DNA from: Photobacterium malacitanum
GTDB taxonomy: Bacteria > Pseudomonadota > Gammaproteobacteria > Enterobacterales > Vibrionaceae
Reading direction: 5' to 3'
Length of the DNA: 64,000 nucleotides
NCBI RefSeq assembly: GCF_900185615.1
Contig: NZ_FYAK01000013.1
Location: 16,600 to 80,599 of the forward strand
Shown here piece by piece: positions 56,644 through 64,000 of the stretch. The notes below the pieces were generated by a model. It saw only the letters and a list, made by a program, of their open reading frames with translations. It did not search any database and was not told where the DNA came from. Within the stretch, counting starts at the first letter, position 1. Each line of letters begins with the position of its first letter. A program made the position numbers and the translations under genes.

Positions 56644-56832
56644 TTAACGAAATTGCTGCACTTCTGGTAAGAAATCAAATCCGCCTGTGGCTAATTTTTC
56701 AATCAGTTGTTCACGGTCGATATCAAAAAATTTTACCAGGTTATCAAGGCTATTAAATTCATCACGAATCTTCATATTGACAATACTCATCAACATTACA
56801 GTATCCATGGTTTCAAATTTTGATAAATCCAT
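56644..56832 (-). CDS. DUF4250 domain protein
   Basis: A 62-residue protein. FETMDTVMLMSIVNMKIRDEF and LDNLVKFFDIDREQLIEKL match the DUF4250 pattern of a small helical domain. Function is unknown. It starts 3 bp after the yaeP stop, so the two are cotranscribed and probably translationally coupled. Confidence 0.9.
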   Translation of the reverse strand: MDLSKFETMDTVMLMSIVNMKIRDEFNSLDNLVKFFDIDREQLIEKLATGGFDFLPEVQQFR

Positions 56833-56835
56833 CTA

Positions 56836-57039
56836 TTAATCCTCGTGATCACTGATCAGTAAGTTGGCTGCCGCAAAAGCCGCTTGCTCTCGCACTGTGA
56901 GTGGTAACTCAGGATTAGCGGCAATATCATCCAAGGTTTTAATTACACACTTGATAGCGGTTGGAATATAGCCTTGATCACCACTGCCAATTTGAGAGTA
57001 AGTAACGCGAATTAACTCGCAGCATTGATAAACTTGCAT
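56836..57039 (-). CDS. yaeP: YaeP family protein (UPF0253)
   Basis: A 67-residue protein from the ATG at 57039, which has AAAGGAAAG upstream. [20 protein letters not shown], a central cysteine in [14 protein letters not shown] and [15 protein letters not shown] at the end match E. coli YaeP (66 residues). Function is unknown. In E. coli it also lies close to proS and the rcsF/trmO genes. Confidence 0.9.
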   Translation of the reverse strand: MQVYQCCELIRVTYSQIGSGDQGYIPTAIKCVIKTLDDIAANPELPLTVREQAAFAAANLLISDHED

Positions 57040-57174
57040 GGTCTTTCCTTTGCTAAAAATATTCACCTAACATCACAATAAAATGATCTTAGGTGAAGAT
57101 ATTTATGGTGTTACTGAGTTGAATATTATCATAGCAGCACAACAGATAAAAAATGTTTGTGCGAGTTTAGCTAT

Positions 57175-57206
57175 AAAAAAAGCTGCCTAAAATTGGCAGC
57201 TTTTTT
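57175..57206. terminator. Terminator after proS
   Basis: A stem GCTGCC / GGCAGC extended by A and T runs on both sides, 7-base loop. On the minus strand it ends the proS transcript. Confidence 0.9.
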
Positions 57207-57224
57207 AAATTACATGGTTGTTAA

Positions 57225-58940
57225 TTAAGCCATTTTTTGCTTAAGAAAGTCCATAACATCAGCAGCCATAACAGCTTCTTTAGTACCAGTGCGACGGTTC
57301 TTATATTCCATCTCACCGTTTTCAAGGCTTCGATCACCAATCACGATAGTGTGTGGAATACCGATCAGTTCCATATCAGAGAACATGACGCCTGGACGCT
57401 CTTTACGATCATCAAATAAGACTTCAACGCCCATTGCTGTAAGATCAGCATATAGCTTCTCAGCAGCTTCTTGAACGCGCTCTGATTTGTGCATGTTCAT
57501 TGGTACGATAGCGACTTGGAAAGGCGCTAGTGCGTCAGGCCAGATGATGCCGTATTTATCGTTGTTTTGCTCGATAGCTGATGCCACAACGCGTGATACA
57601 CCAATACCGTAACAACCCATTTCTAGAATTGAATTCTTACCGTTTGAATCAAGGACGCTACAGTTCATCTTATCAGAGTAAGTGGTACCTAACTGGAAGA
57701 TGTGACCGACTTCAATACCACGTTTTAGCATCAAGACACCTTGACCACATGGGCTTGGATCACCTTCAACTACATTACGTAGATCATCAACACGGCCAAG
57801 TTCAACGTCACGACCCCAGTTGATACCGATGTTGTGTTTACCGTCGATGTTAGCACCGGCAGCAAAGTCACTCATAACCGCAACACTGTGATCAACGATA
57901 AATGGTAATGCAAGGCCAACAGGGCCTAGAGAACCCGCACCCGCGCCAACAAGTTCACGCATTTGTTCTTCAGTTGCCATTTCTAATGGAGACGCAACTT
58001 CAGCAAGGTTTTCTGCTTTGATTTCGTTTAGCTCGTGATCACCACGAATGATCAATGCCACGATAGGTGCATCGATTTCATCAGACGCTTTAACAAATAG
58101 TGTCTTAACTGTTTTCTCGATAGCAATACCGTGTTGTTCAACCAATTCTGCAATAGTTTTTGCATTTGGTGTATCAATCACTGTCATTGCTTGTGTTGGC
58201 TGTGCGCGCTCAACAGCAGGTGCAATAGCTTCTGCTTTTTCGATGTTAGCAGCGTAATCAGATTCAGTAGAGAATGCGATTAAGTCTTCGCCACTTTCTG
58301 CAAGTACGTGGAACTCTTGTGAGCCATTACCACCGATTGCGCCTGAGTCAGCCAATACTGGACGGTACTCAAGACCCATGCGGTCAAAGGCTTTACAGTA
58401 AGCGGCATGCATTGCATCGAAAGATTTTTGTAAGCCATCTTTATCGATATCAAAGCTGTAAGCATCCATCATGCAAAATTCACGTGCACGCATTACGCCA
58501 AAGCGAGGGCGACGCTCATCACGGAATTTAGTTTGAATTTGGTAAAGGTTCAGCGGCAGTTGCTTGTAAGAGCTTACTTCGTTACGTACAAGGCTAGTGA
58601 TAACCTCTTCTGCCGTAGGGCTAAGTACAAACGGACGCATATGGCGGTCAGTAAAGCGAAGTAGTTCAGGGCCCATTTTTTCAGAGCGGCCTGTCTCTTC
58701 CCATAGTTCAAACGGCTGAACAACGGGCATCAAAGTTTCGATTGCGCCTGCATTATCGATTTCTTGGCGAACGATGTTTTCGACTTTACGCAGTACACGT
58801 AGACCGGTAGGTAGCCAGGTGTATAAACCTGAAGCCAACTTACGGATCATACCTGCACGTAGCATTAGTTGATGACTAATGACTTCTGCGTCGTTTGGCG
58901 TCTCCTTCAGGGTAGAAAGAAGATATTTACTGGTACGCAT
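57225..58940 (-). CDS. proS: Prolyl-tRNA synthetase
   Basis: Charges tRNA-Pro with proline; a class II synthetase of the bacterial type with an editing insertion. The 571-residue length is typical (E. coli 572). Residues 1-200 hold motif 1 and motif 2 ([19 protein letters not shown]), the INS editing domain lies at ~225-390, and motif 3 ([14 protein letters not shown]) with the anticodon-binding domain follows. The 127-bp upstream region shows no T-box. Confidence 0.97.
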   Translation of the reverse strand: MRTSKYLLSTLKETPNDAEVISHQLMLRAGMIRKLASGLYTWLPTGLRVLRKVENIVRQEIDNAGAIETLMPVVQPFELWEETGRSEKMGPELLRFTDRHMRPFVLSPTAEEVITSLVRNEVSSYKQLPLNLYQIQTKFRDERRPRFGVMRAREFCMMDAYSFDIDKDGLQKSFDAMHAAYCKAFDRMGLEYRPVLADSGAIGGNGSQEFHVLAESGEDLIAFSTESDYAANIEKAEAIAPAVERAQPTQAMTVIDTPNAKTIAELVEQHGIAIEKTVKTLFVKASDEIDAPIVALIIRGDHELNEIKAENLAEVASPLEMATEEQMRELVGAGAGSLGPVGLALPFIVDHSVAVMSDFAAGANIDGKHNIGINWGRDVELGRVDDLRNVVEGDPSPCGQGVLMLKRGIEVGHIFQLGTTYSDKMNCSVLDSNGKNSILEMGCYGIGVSRVVASAIEQNNDKYGIIWPDALAPFQVAIVPMNMHKSERVQEAAEKLYADLTAMGVEVLFDDRKERPGVMFSDMELIGIPHTIVIGDRSLENGEMEYKNRRTGTKEAVMAADVMDFLKQKMA

Positions 58941-59067
58941 TGATGGTATCCGTTATTGATAAAAGGAAAGAGAAGGAACTGATGTTCCACCCGTCAATTT
59001 GATTGACGATAGCCTGTTATATTACCAGCCTCGGCGCTATTCGCCAAAGATAACTGTGTTGAATCGA

Positions 59068-59772
59068 TCATTGAACAGTGGTATCGATACTCACAACAGT
59101 AATGTTCGGCTCTGTAACTGTAAATTGAACATTAAAATCAAATAAATTTACTGCATAGAGCTTGCTGTCTGGTTTGCCTTTTTTATACGCAGGACGAGGA
59201 TCTTGCGCGAGTACTTCACTAATAACTGCTCGATGATAGTCAGCATGTTTGCCAACTAATTGTTGCAATGCTGATGGTGCAAATTGCACTTCAAGTGTTG
59301 CTGGTTGGCTGGCCGCAAAACCACCTATTGCCTCAGGTAAACTGTCTGAATAGGGAATATAAGGTTTAATATCAATAATGGGTGTGCCATCAACCAAATC
59401 AGCACCCGCAATATCAATAATGACTTGACCATTGTTATGACGAACGCCTCGTAACTTAACCGCCGACATACCGATACCATTAGGACGAAAAGTTGCGCGG
59501 CTGGCAAAAACGCCAATTCGCTCATTACCTCCAAGTCGAGGTGGACGAACTGTTGGTCGCCAACCTGCCTCTAAGTTTTGGTCAAACAAAAATAATAGCC
59601 ACACATGACTAAACTGCTCGATACCGCGTACGGCATCTAATGAGTTAGCCTTATCGTGTAAAATCACTTCACAGCGAGCACTAGGCACTAATCCTGGCTG
59701 GCGCGGAACAGCGAATTTTTCTTTATAAGGAGAGTGGACAATACCGATAGGTTCAATGCTATAAGCCATCAA
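59068..59772 (-). CDS. trmO: tRNA (t6A37) N6-methyltransferase TrmO
   Basis: Methylates N6 of threonylcarbamoyladenosine 37 in tRNA-Thr to m6t6A (YaeB/TsaA). The 234-residue protein begins with EPIGIVHSPYKEKFAVPRQPGL. It contains the family motif RPNGIGMSAVKLRGV and DLVDGTPIIDIKPYIPYSDS, and DPRPAYKKGKPDSKLYAV is in the C-terminal part. The alternative ATG three bases downstream is equally possible. It lies between proS and metQ, as in several Vibrionaceae. Confidence 0.94.
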   Translation of the reverse strand: MMAYSIEPIGIVHSPYKEKFAVPRQPGLVPSARCEVILHDKANSLDAVRGIEQFSHVWLLFLFDQNLEAGWRPTVRPPRLGGNERIGVFASRATFRPNGIGMSAVKLRGVRHNNGQVIIDIAGADLVDGTPIIDIKPYIPYSDSLPEAIGGFAASQPATLEVQFAPSALQQLVGKHADYHRAVISEVLAQDPRPAYKKGKPDSKLYAVNLFDFNVQFTVTEPNITVVSIDTTVQ

Positions 59773-59814
59773 ATTAAGCCAATTATAAGCTGAAAGTAAT
59801 TTGATAATATAACA

Positions 59815-59846
59815 TAAAAAAAGAGTAGGCGATGAAGCCTACTCTT
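59815..59846 (-). terminator. Terminator after metQ
   Basis: A 10-bp stem (AAGAGTAGGC / GCCTACTCTT) with a 6-base loop. On the minus strand it is followed by a T-run. It closes the metNIQ operon. Confidence 0.9.
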
Positions 59847-59872
59847 GATGGAGATTGGATCAATTGGCGTGA

Positions 59873-60691
59873 TTACCAGCCTTTAACGGCACCGCCATTG
59901 AAGATAGTTTGGGCTGAATTATAGACATCGTCTGATTGGTAAGCTTGAATGAACTTTTGAACATTTTCTGCTTTGACGTTCTCTTGACGCGCGACAATGA
60001 TATTGACATAAGGTGATTGCTTATCTTCAACAAATACGCCATCTTTTTCTGGAGTAAGGTTTAGACTACTCGCATAAGTGGTATTAATGATCGCTAAAGC
60101 AACATCATCTAATGAACGTGGTAGTTGTGCCGCTTCTAATTCAACGATTTTAAGATTTTTAGGATTGTTAACAATATCTAATACCGTTGCCGTCAACCCC
60201 GCATCAGGTTTAAGAGTAATTAAACCTTGTTGCTGTAATAACAATAATGAACGGCCAAGGTTTGTCGGATCATTAGGAACCGAAATTTGATCGCCATCTT
60301 TTAATTCATCCACGGATTTAATTTTATTAGAGTAGCCAGCAATAGGGTAAACGAAGGTATTACCTGCGATTGCAAACTTATAACCTCGATCTTTAATTTG
60401 CTGATCTAAATAAGGTTTATGTTGAAAGGCGTTAGCATCAATTGAACCTTCAGCTAAGGCTGCATTGGGTGACACATAATCAGTAAAGGTGACTAATTCA
60501 ACATCAAGTCCATATTTATCTTTAGCTTGTTTCGCTGCAACTTCTGCAACTTGCTCTTCAGCGCCAGCCATTACGCCAATTTTTACTTTATTGTTATCAA
60601 CAACAGCTGTTTCTTGGTCACTACAACCTGTGAGTGTAACTGCAGCAGCAACGCCAGCAATGGCAAAAAGATGTTTAAGATTGAACGCCAT
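59873..60691 (-). CDS. metQ: Methionine ABC transporter substrate-binding lipoprotein
   Basis: Binds D/L-methionine in the periplasm and delivers it to MetNI. I start at the ATG at 60691, which has AAGGAG upstream; the longer frame would overlap metI. The 272-residue product has a lipoprotein signal (LFAIAGVAAAVTLTGC) and the NlpA-family segments KIGVMAGAEEQVAEVAA and DANAFQHKPYLDQQ. The length matches E. coli (271). Confidence 0.96.
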   Translation of the reverse strand: MAFNLKHLFAIAGVAAAVTLTGCSDQETAVVDNNKVKIGVMAGAEEQVAEVAAKQAKDKYGLDVELVTFTDYVSPNAALAEGSIDANAFQHKPYLDQQIKDRGYKFAIAGNTFVYPIAGYSNKIKSVDELKDGDQISVPNDPTNLGRSLLLLQQQGLITLKPDAGLTATVLDIVNNPKNLKIVELEAAQLPRSLDDVALAIINTTYASSLNLTPEKDGVFVEDKQSPYVNIIVARQENVKAENVQKFIQAYQSDDVYNSAQTIFNGGAVKGW

Positions 60692-60752
60692 AATATTTCT
60701 CCTTAAATGGGCTTTCCCTAATGATGTAAATAATAAATAACAGCTTGAGTTG

Positions 60753-61439
60753 TTAGCGGTGATCAACACGTTTTACTAAGTGATCTCCAATAGATTGAAT
60801 CAGTTGTACTAAAATGACCAACATAATAACTGTGATGGCCATAACCGTGCCGTCAAAACGTTGGTAACCATAACGAATACCGACATCGCCTAAACCGCCA
60901 CCGCCAACAGTCCCCGCCATTGCCGAATAACTAATTAAAGTAACTAGAGTAATAGTGACAGCATTAATAATGCCTGGTAGCGCTTCAGGTAATAGCACTT
61001 TGGTTATGATTTGGATTGGGGTTGCGCCCATTGCTTGTGCGGCCTCAATGAGTCCTGCTGGAACTTCCAGTAATGCGCCTTCCACTAAACGAGCAATAAA
61101 AGGAATTGCACCGACAGTAAGTGGCACAATTGCCGCAGCAGTACCAATTGAACTGCCAACCACAAATCGAGTAAAAGGAATAATCGCAACTAATAAAATA
61201 ATAAAAGGGATTGAACGGCCGATATTAACCACAATGCCAAGTATTTTATTTAAGGCTGGATTTTGCCATAAACCGTTTTTCTTAGTGAGGTGAAGAGCAA
61301 CACCGAGTGGAATTCCAATAATGAAACCAATCAGACCCGCAACAAACACCATCGTCAATGTTTGTCCTAGCGCATCGATAAGTAATTCAGTTAGGCGCTG
61401 ATTGCTCTGCCACCATGTTGTTATTGAATTAAGCGACAT
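60753..61439 (-). CDS. metI: Methionine ABC transporter permease
   Basis: The inner-membrane permease of the methionine importer. The 228-residue protein has five membrane segments and the EAA loop [20 protein letters not shown], which contacts MetN. It overlaps metN by 11 bp and precedes metQ by 61 bp in one operon. Confidence 0.96.
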   Translation of the reverse strand: MSLNSITTWWQSNQRLTELLIDALGQTLTMVFVAGLIGFIIGIPLGVALHLTKKNGLWQNPALNKILGIVVNIGRSIPFIILLVAIIPFTRFVVGSSIGTAAAIVPLTVGAIPFIARLVEGALLEVPAGLIEAAQAMGATPIQIITKVLLPEALPGIINAVTITLVTLISYSAMAGTVGGGGLGDVGIRYGYQRFDGTVMAITVIMLVILVQLIQSIGDHLVKRVDHR

Positions 61440-62463
61440 AACCTAGCACCTCAACCTGTAATTTATGATCACGTAAAAAAGAAATAGCATCATCAATAGC
61501 AGTTTGAGTACCAAAGAACTCCGCTAGCATCAAACCAAATTTGACGCCACCTGCATAATCCATATTTGAACTGAGAATACTGATGTCGAGATTAAACTCA
61601 CGTGCTACTTGACTAATTAAAGGTGCGTCAACAGAGTCTCCGGTAAATTCCAGTCGAATTAAAGGATAACTGCCTGTTACTGGGGTTGAAGTCATGCGTG
61701 ATTGGTAATCTTCAGGGATCGACAAATCTAAGGTTGAGCGAATAAAGGCTTTTGCTAGTGCGGTTTTTGGATGAGCAAAAATATCACTCACTAAACCTTG
61801 CTCAACTAACTCACCATCACCGATGATCGCAACTTGATGACAAATACCTTTAACAACATCCATTTCATGAGTGATCAATAAAATGGTTAGATTAAGTTGC
61901 TGATTAATTTTACGTAACAAAGCTAATATTGATTGGGTTGTTGCTGGATCAAGTGCGCTGGTGGCTTCATCACATAATAAAACTTTAGGATCAGAGGCTA
62001 AAGCACGAGCAATAGCTACTCGTTGCTTTTGACCACCACTTAAATTTGAAGGGTAACTATTACGTTTATCTTCTAAACCTACTAGTGACAATAACTCTGT
62101 TACTTTGGTATTAATGTCGTGAGCTGATATACCCGCAAGTTCTAACGGCAAAGCAATATTGGCAAATACAGTCCGTGATGACAGTAAATTAAAATGTTGG
62201 AAAATCATGCCAATTTTGCGGCGAGCCAAAGTCAATTCATTTGATGATAGCTGTGTTAAGTCAATACCATCGACAACGACATTACCTGAGGTCGGTTTTT
62301 CTAATAAATTCACACAGCGGATCAGGGTACTTTTTCCTGCGCCAGATGAACCAATCACCCCGAAAATCGTTCCTTGTTCAATCGTAAGGTTTATATCTTT
62401 TAGCGCATTAATCGCTTTCTCACCTTGATAGAACACCTTATTTACTTGTTTTATTTCTATCAT
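61429..62463 (-). CDS. metN: Methionine ABC transporter ATP-binding protein
   Basis: The ATPase of the methionine importer. The 344 residues (E. coli 343) have Walker [10 protein letters not shown], the signature [15 protein letters not shown], Walker [12 protein letters not shown] and a switch His (LLITHEMD). A C-terminal NIL/ACT-type domain (~265-340) gives methionine trans-inhibition. Two MetJ boxes ~150 bp upstream indicate repression by methionine. Confidence 0.97.
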   Translation of the reverse strand: MIEIKQVNKVFYQGEKAINALKDINLTIEQGTIFGVIGSSGAGKSTLIRCVNLLEKPTSGNVVVDGIDLTQLSSNELTLARRKIGMIFQHFNLLSSRTVFANIALPLELAGISAHDINTKVTELLSLVGLEDKRNSYPSNLSGGQKQRVAIARALASDPKVLLCDEATSALDPATTQSILALLRKINQQLNLTILLITHEMDVVKGICHQVAIIGDGELVEQGLVSDIFAHPKTALAKAFIRSTLDLSIPEDYQSRMTSTPVTGSYPLIRLEFTGDSVDAPLISQVAREFNLDISILSSNMDYAGGVKFGLMLAEFFGTQTAIDDAISFLRDHKLQVEVLGYVA

Positions 62464-62610
62464 TGAACTTCCTGATTCTTAGATGAAATGATTATATGAC
62501 AGTGATGCGATATTGCATTAGTTGTTAATTATTGGTTATTGTAGTTAAATCATCTTAACTGCTGTTAACCTGATGCTATGGCCAATCGGTTTTTAAGTCA
62601 ATAGCTATTT

Positions 62611-62626
62611 TTACGTCTAGACGTCT
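62611..62626. promoter_or_regulatory. Tandem MetJ boxes upstream of metN
   Basis: A perfect AGACGTCT (62619-62626) is directly preceded by TTACGTCT (62611-62618, 6 of 8). MetJ binds such tandem 8-mers with S-adenosylmethionine. They lie ~150 bp before the metN start. The rest of the 291-bp metN-gmhB gap shows no gene. Confidence 0.85.
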
Positions 62627-62754
62627 AAATGGTTATTGGCATTTATAATAGTATTGGTAATATCGTGATCATCTCTGTGAATGTGATAACTAATACTTTT
62701 CGCTGCCAACTCGTGACATAATCACCACAATATCTACTTGTTGAGGGCTTTCTT

Positions 62755-63312
62755 GTGGCCAAACCTGCTGTCTTTATTGATCGTGATGGCGTAATAAATG
62801 TCGATCATGGCTATGTACATACTGTTGATGATTTTGAATACATTGATGGTGTTTTTGGTGCATGTAAAAAATTCAAAGAAATGGGTTACTTACTTGTTTT
62901 AGTTACTAATCAATCAGGTATTGCTCGTGGCATGTTCACCGAAGATGAGTTTCTTAGCCTAACTGAATGGATGGATTGGAATTTCGAAGATCAAGGTGTT
63001 GAATTAGATGGTATTTACTATTGCCCACATCATGCAACAGAGGGTAAAGGTGAATATCTACAAGATTGTGATTGTCGTAAACCAAACCCTGGTATGTTGA
63101 TATCTGCACAAAGCTATTTAGATATTGATATGTCAAAATCAGTAATGATTGGTGATAAAGCGGACGATATGAAAGCGGCAATTGCGGCTGATGTTGCTTT
63201 CAAAGTATTAGTACGTACAGGTAAAGCAATTACCGCAGAAGGTGAAGCTTTAGCGGATGTTGTTTTAGACAGCGTTAAAAATGTACCAGCATGGTTAGCT
63301 GAAAACGCATAA
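62755..63312 (+). CDS. gmhB: D-glycero-beta-D-manno-heptose 1,7-bisphosphate 7-phosphatase
   Basis: A HAD phosphatase in ADP-heptose synthesis for the lipopolysaccharide inner core. The GTG at 62755 follows TTGAGGGC. The 185-residue protein has the DxD nucleophile motif [16 protein letters not shown], the Zn-binding [21 protein letters not shown] (in parts), and the late [10 protein letters not shown] motif. The position beside metNIQ and an rRNA operon is also seen in E. coli. A terminator follows. Confidence 0.96.
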   Translation: MAKPAVFIDRDGVINVDHGYVHTVDDFEYIDGVFGACKKFKEMGYLLVLVTNQSGIARGMFTEDEFLSLTEWMDWNFEDQGVELDGIYYCPHHATEGKGEYLQDCDCRKPNPGMLISAQSYLDIDMSKSVMIGDKADDMKAAIAADVAFKVLVRTGKAITAEGEALADVVLDSVKNVPAWLAENA

Positions 63313-63322
63313 TCATTATCAG

Positions 63323-63354
63323 AAAGAGCAATCGTTCCGCGACTGCTCTTTTTG
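63323..63354 (+). terminator. Terminator after gmhB
   Basis: Stem AAAGAGCA / TGCTCTTT, with partial TCG/CGA pairing inside, followed by TTTTT. Confidence 0.82.
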
Positions 63355-63394
63355 AGTATTGATTTATTGTGATAGTTTTATTTGTGATCGCATA

Positions 63395-63457
63395 ATACCT
63401 TCTATACCTTCTATACCTTCTATACCTTCTATACCTTCTATACCTTCTATACCTTCT
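63395..63457. repeat. 9-bp minisatellite, 7 x ATACCTTCT
   Basis: Seven perfect tandem copies of ATACCTTCT lie between the gmhB terminator and the rRNA promoter, about 160 bp upstream of the P1 -35 element. The repeat number is likely to vary between strains. The ~100 bp that follow show only AT-rich sequence. Confidence 0.97.
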
Positions 63458-63620
63458 ATTTATATATCTAAAACACAGATTTTAAATTGTGTCGCGATTA
63501 ATAATGGCAATGTATAGACAGAACCCATATAGCAATAGCTTTATTGTGTTTAAAAAATAGATTAAAAATTGCAGGTAGATTAAAAAAAAAGCAGTTGATT
63601 GCTTGGGGGTAAAAAAACTA

Positions 63621-63648
63621 TTGTCAGCCAATAAAATCTCCCTATAAT
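63621..63648 (+). promoter_or_regulatory. rRNA operon P1 promoter
   Basis: TTGTCA (63621-63626), a 16-bp spacer and TATAAT (63643-63648), followed by a GC-containing discriminator GCGACC. This closely matches E. coli rrn P1 promoters, including the CTCCC before the -10. The A-rich tract upstream (63575-63620) suits an UP element and Fis sites. Transcription would start near 63656. Confidence 0.93.
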
Positions 63649-63698
63649 GCGACCTCACTGACACGGACAACGGCGCAAGCGGTTACCGAAAGTCAGGA

Positions 63699-63710
63699 TG
63701 TTCTTTAACA
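63699..63710 (+). promoter_or_regulatory. boxA antitermination element of the rRNA leader
   Basis: TGTTCTTTAACA matches the rrn boxA consensus TGCTCTTTAACA at 11 of 12 positions. The Nus complex binds here. The following ~200 bases form the 16S leader, including the strand expected to pair for RNase III processing. Confidence 0.9.
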
Positions 63711-63913
63711 ATTTGACCATGCAATCTGTGTGGGCACTCGTTGAATAGTTAAGTCGAAAGATTTATCAATGATACTAGTGACCAATACAAATAACTCCTC
63801 TCATTATAGAGAAGGATTATTTGGCACAGTCAATTCAAATATCATTACTAGCTTCTAGTAATCGATATTTTAACAGTATTCATTGAGCCGTTTCGAAAGA
63901 AACAACAAAACTT

Positions 63914-64000
63914 TAATTGAAGAGTTTGATCATGGCTCAGATTGAACGCTGGCGGCAGGCCTAACACATGCAAGTCGAGCGGTAACAGATTGATAGCTTG
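63914..64000 (+). rRNA. rrs: 16S ribosomal RNA, 5' end
   Basis: The conserved 16S start AGAGTTTGATCATGGCTCAG is at 63921-63940, preceded by AATTGA, so mature position 1 is near 63914. ACGCTGGCGGCAGGCCTAAC and CATGCAAGTCGAGCGG follow. The variable V1 start (TAACAGATTGATAGCTTG) is of the Vibrionaceae kind and resembles Photobacterium. The gene continues beyond the right edge. Confidence 0.98.

Noticed and set aside
58941..59067. T-box or other riboswitch upstream of proS
   Set aside because: The 127-bp gap shows neither the T-box core sequence nor a terminator/antiterminator pair; gammaproteobacterial proS genes normally lack one.
63482..63670. 62-codon minus-strand frame ahead of the 16S gene
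   Set aside because: It overlaps the rrn P1 promoter region and has low-complexity residues only.

Overview
The window looks like a chromosomal segment of a Vibrionaceae gammaproteobacterium, most likely Photobacterium. The evidence is the AT-rich coding sequence, the gene order (recD-argA, csdA-gcvB-gcvA, queF-syd-csrB-yqcC-truC, and the long map/rpsB-to-tilS block), several families typical of Vibrionaceae (DUF2850, DUF3301, DUF3549, DUF2310, DUF4250), and the first ~87 bases of a 16S rRNA gene at the right edge. The genus is inferred from the 16S start and gene content and was not tested by a search. I saw no prophage, insertion sequence, CRISPR array or tRNA gene.

Left part (1-21,700): the end of recD; two tandem copies of a two-gene cassette (a ~50-residue DUF5993 membrane peptide plus a DsbB-like quinone oxidoreductase); argA; a DUF2850 protein; mltA; the tcdA/csdE/csdA sulfur-transfer group; the GcvB small RNA divergent from gcvA; a hydrolase; DUF423; rlmM; xni; ppnN; two adjacent membrane/cytosolic proteins with degenerate GGDEF domains; queF; syd; a Zn-ribbon protein; and two small proteins.

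Centre (21,700-24,090): this is the most unusual stretch. It holds no protein gene but three tandem CsrB-type regulatory RNAs. Each has its own upstream GacA/VarA-type palindrome (TGTAAG-N6-CTTACA), -10 element and intrinsic terminator. The first two RNAs differ at 2 of ~444 positions and sit exactly 876 bp apart, although their promoter regions have diverged. Each of these two is followed by an array of 7-bp repeats (TCGCACC or TCGCATC). The third RNA is divergent. In Escherichia coli a single csrB lies at the same place, between syd and yqcC.

Next (24,098-33,956): DUF3301, DUF3549, yqcC, truC, a flavodoxin, a nucleoside-salvage cluster (NupC-type transporter, Crp/Fnr-type regulator, deoD) with a PurR-like operator, then glnD and map.

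Right part (34,079-55,164): the conserved translation, isoprenoid, envelope and lipid block rpsB-tsf-pyrH-frr-uppS-cdsA-ispC-rseP-bamA-skp-lpxD-fabZ-lpxA-lpxB-rnhB-dnaE-accA-tilS. It supplies ribosome recycling, undecaprenyl and phospholipid precursors, outer-membrane protein assembly, lipid A synthesis and replication. After it come an aromatic amino acid permease with a TrpR-like operator over its promoter, DUF4250, yaeP, proS, trmO, the metNIQ methionine importer with MetJ boxes, gmhB, a 9-bp minisatellite, and the P1 promoter, boxA and 5' end of an rRNA operon.
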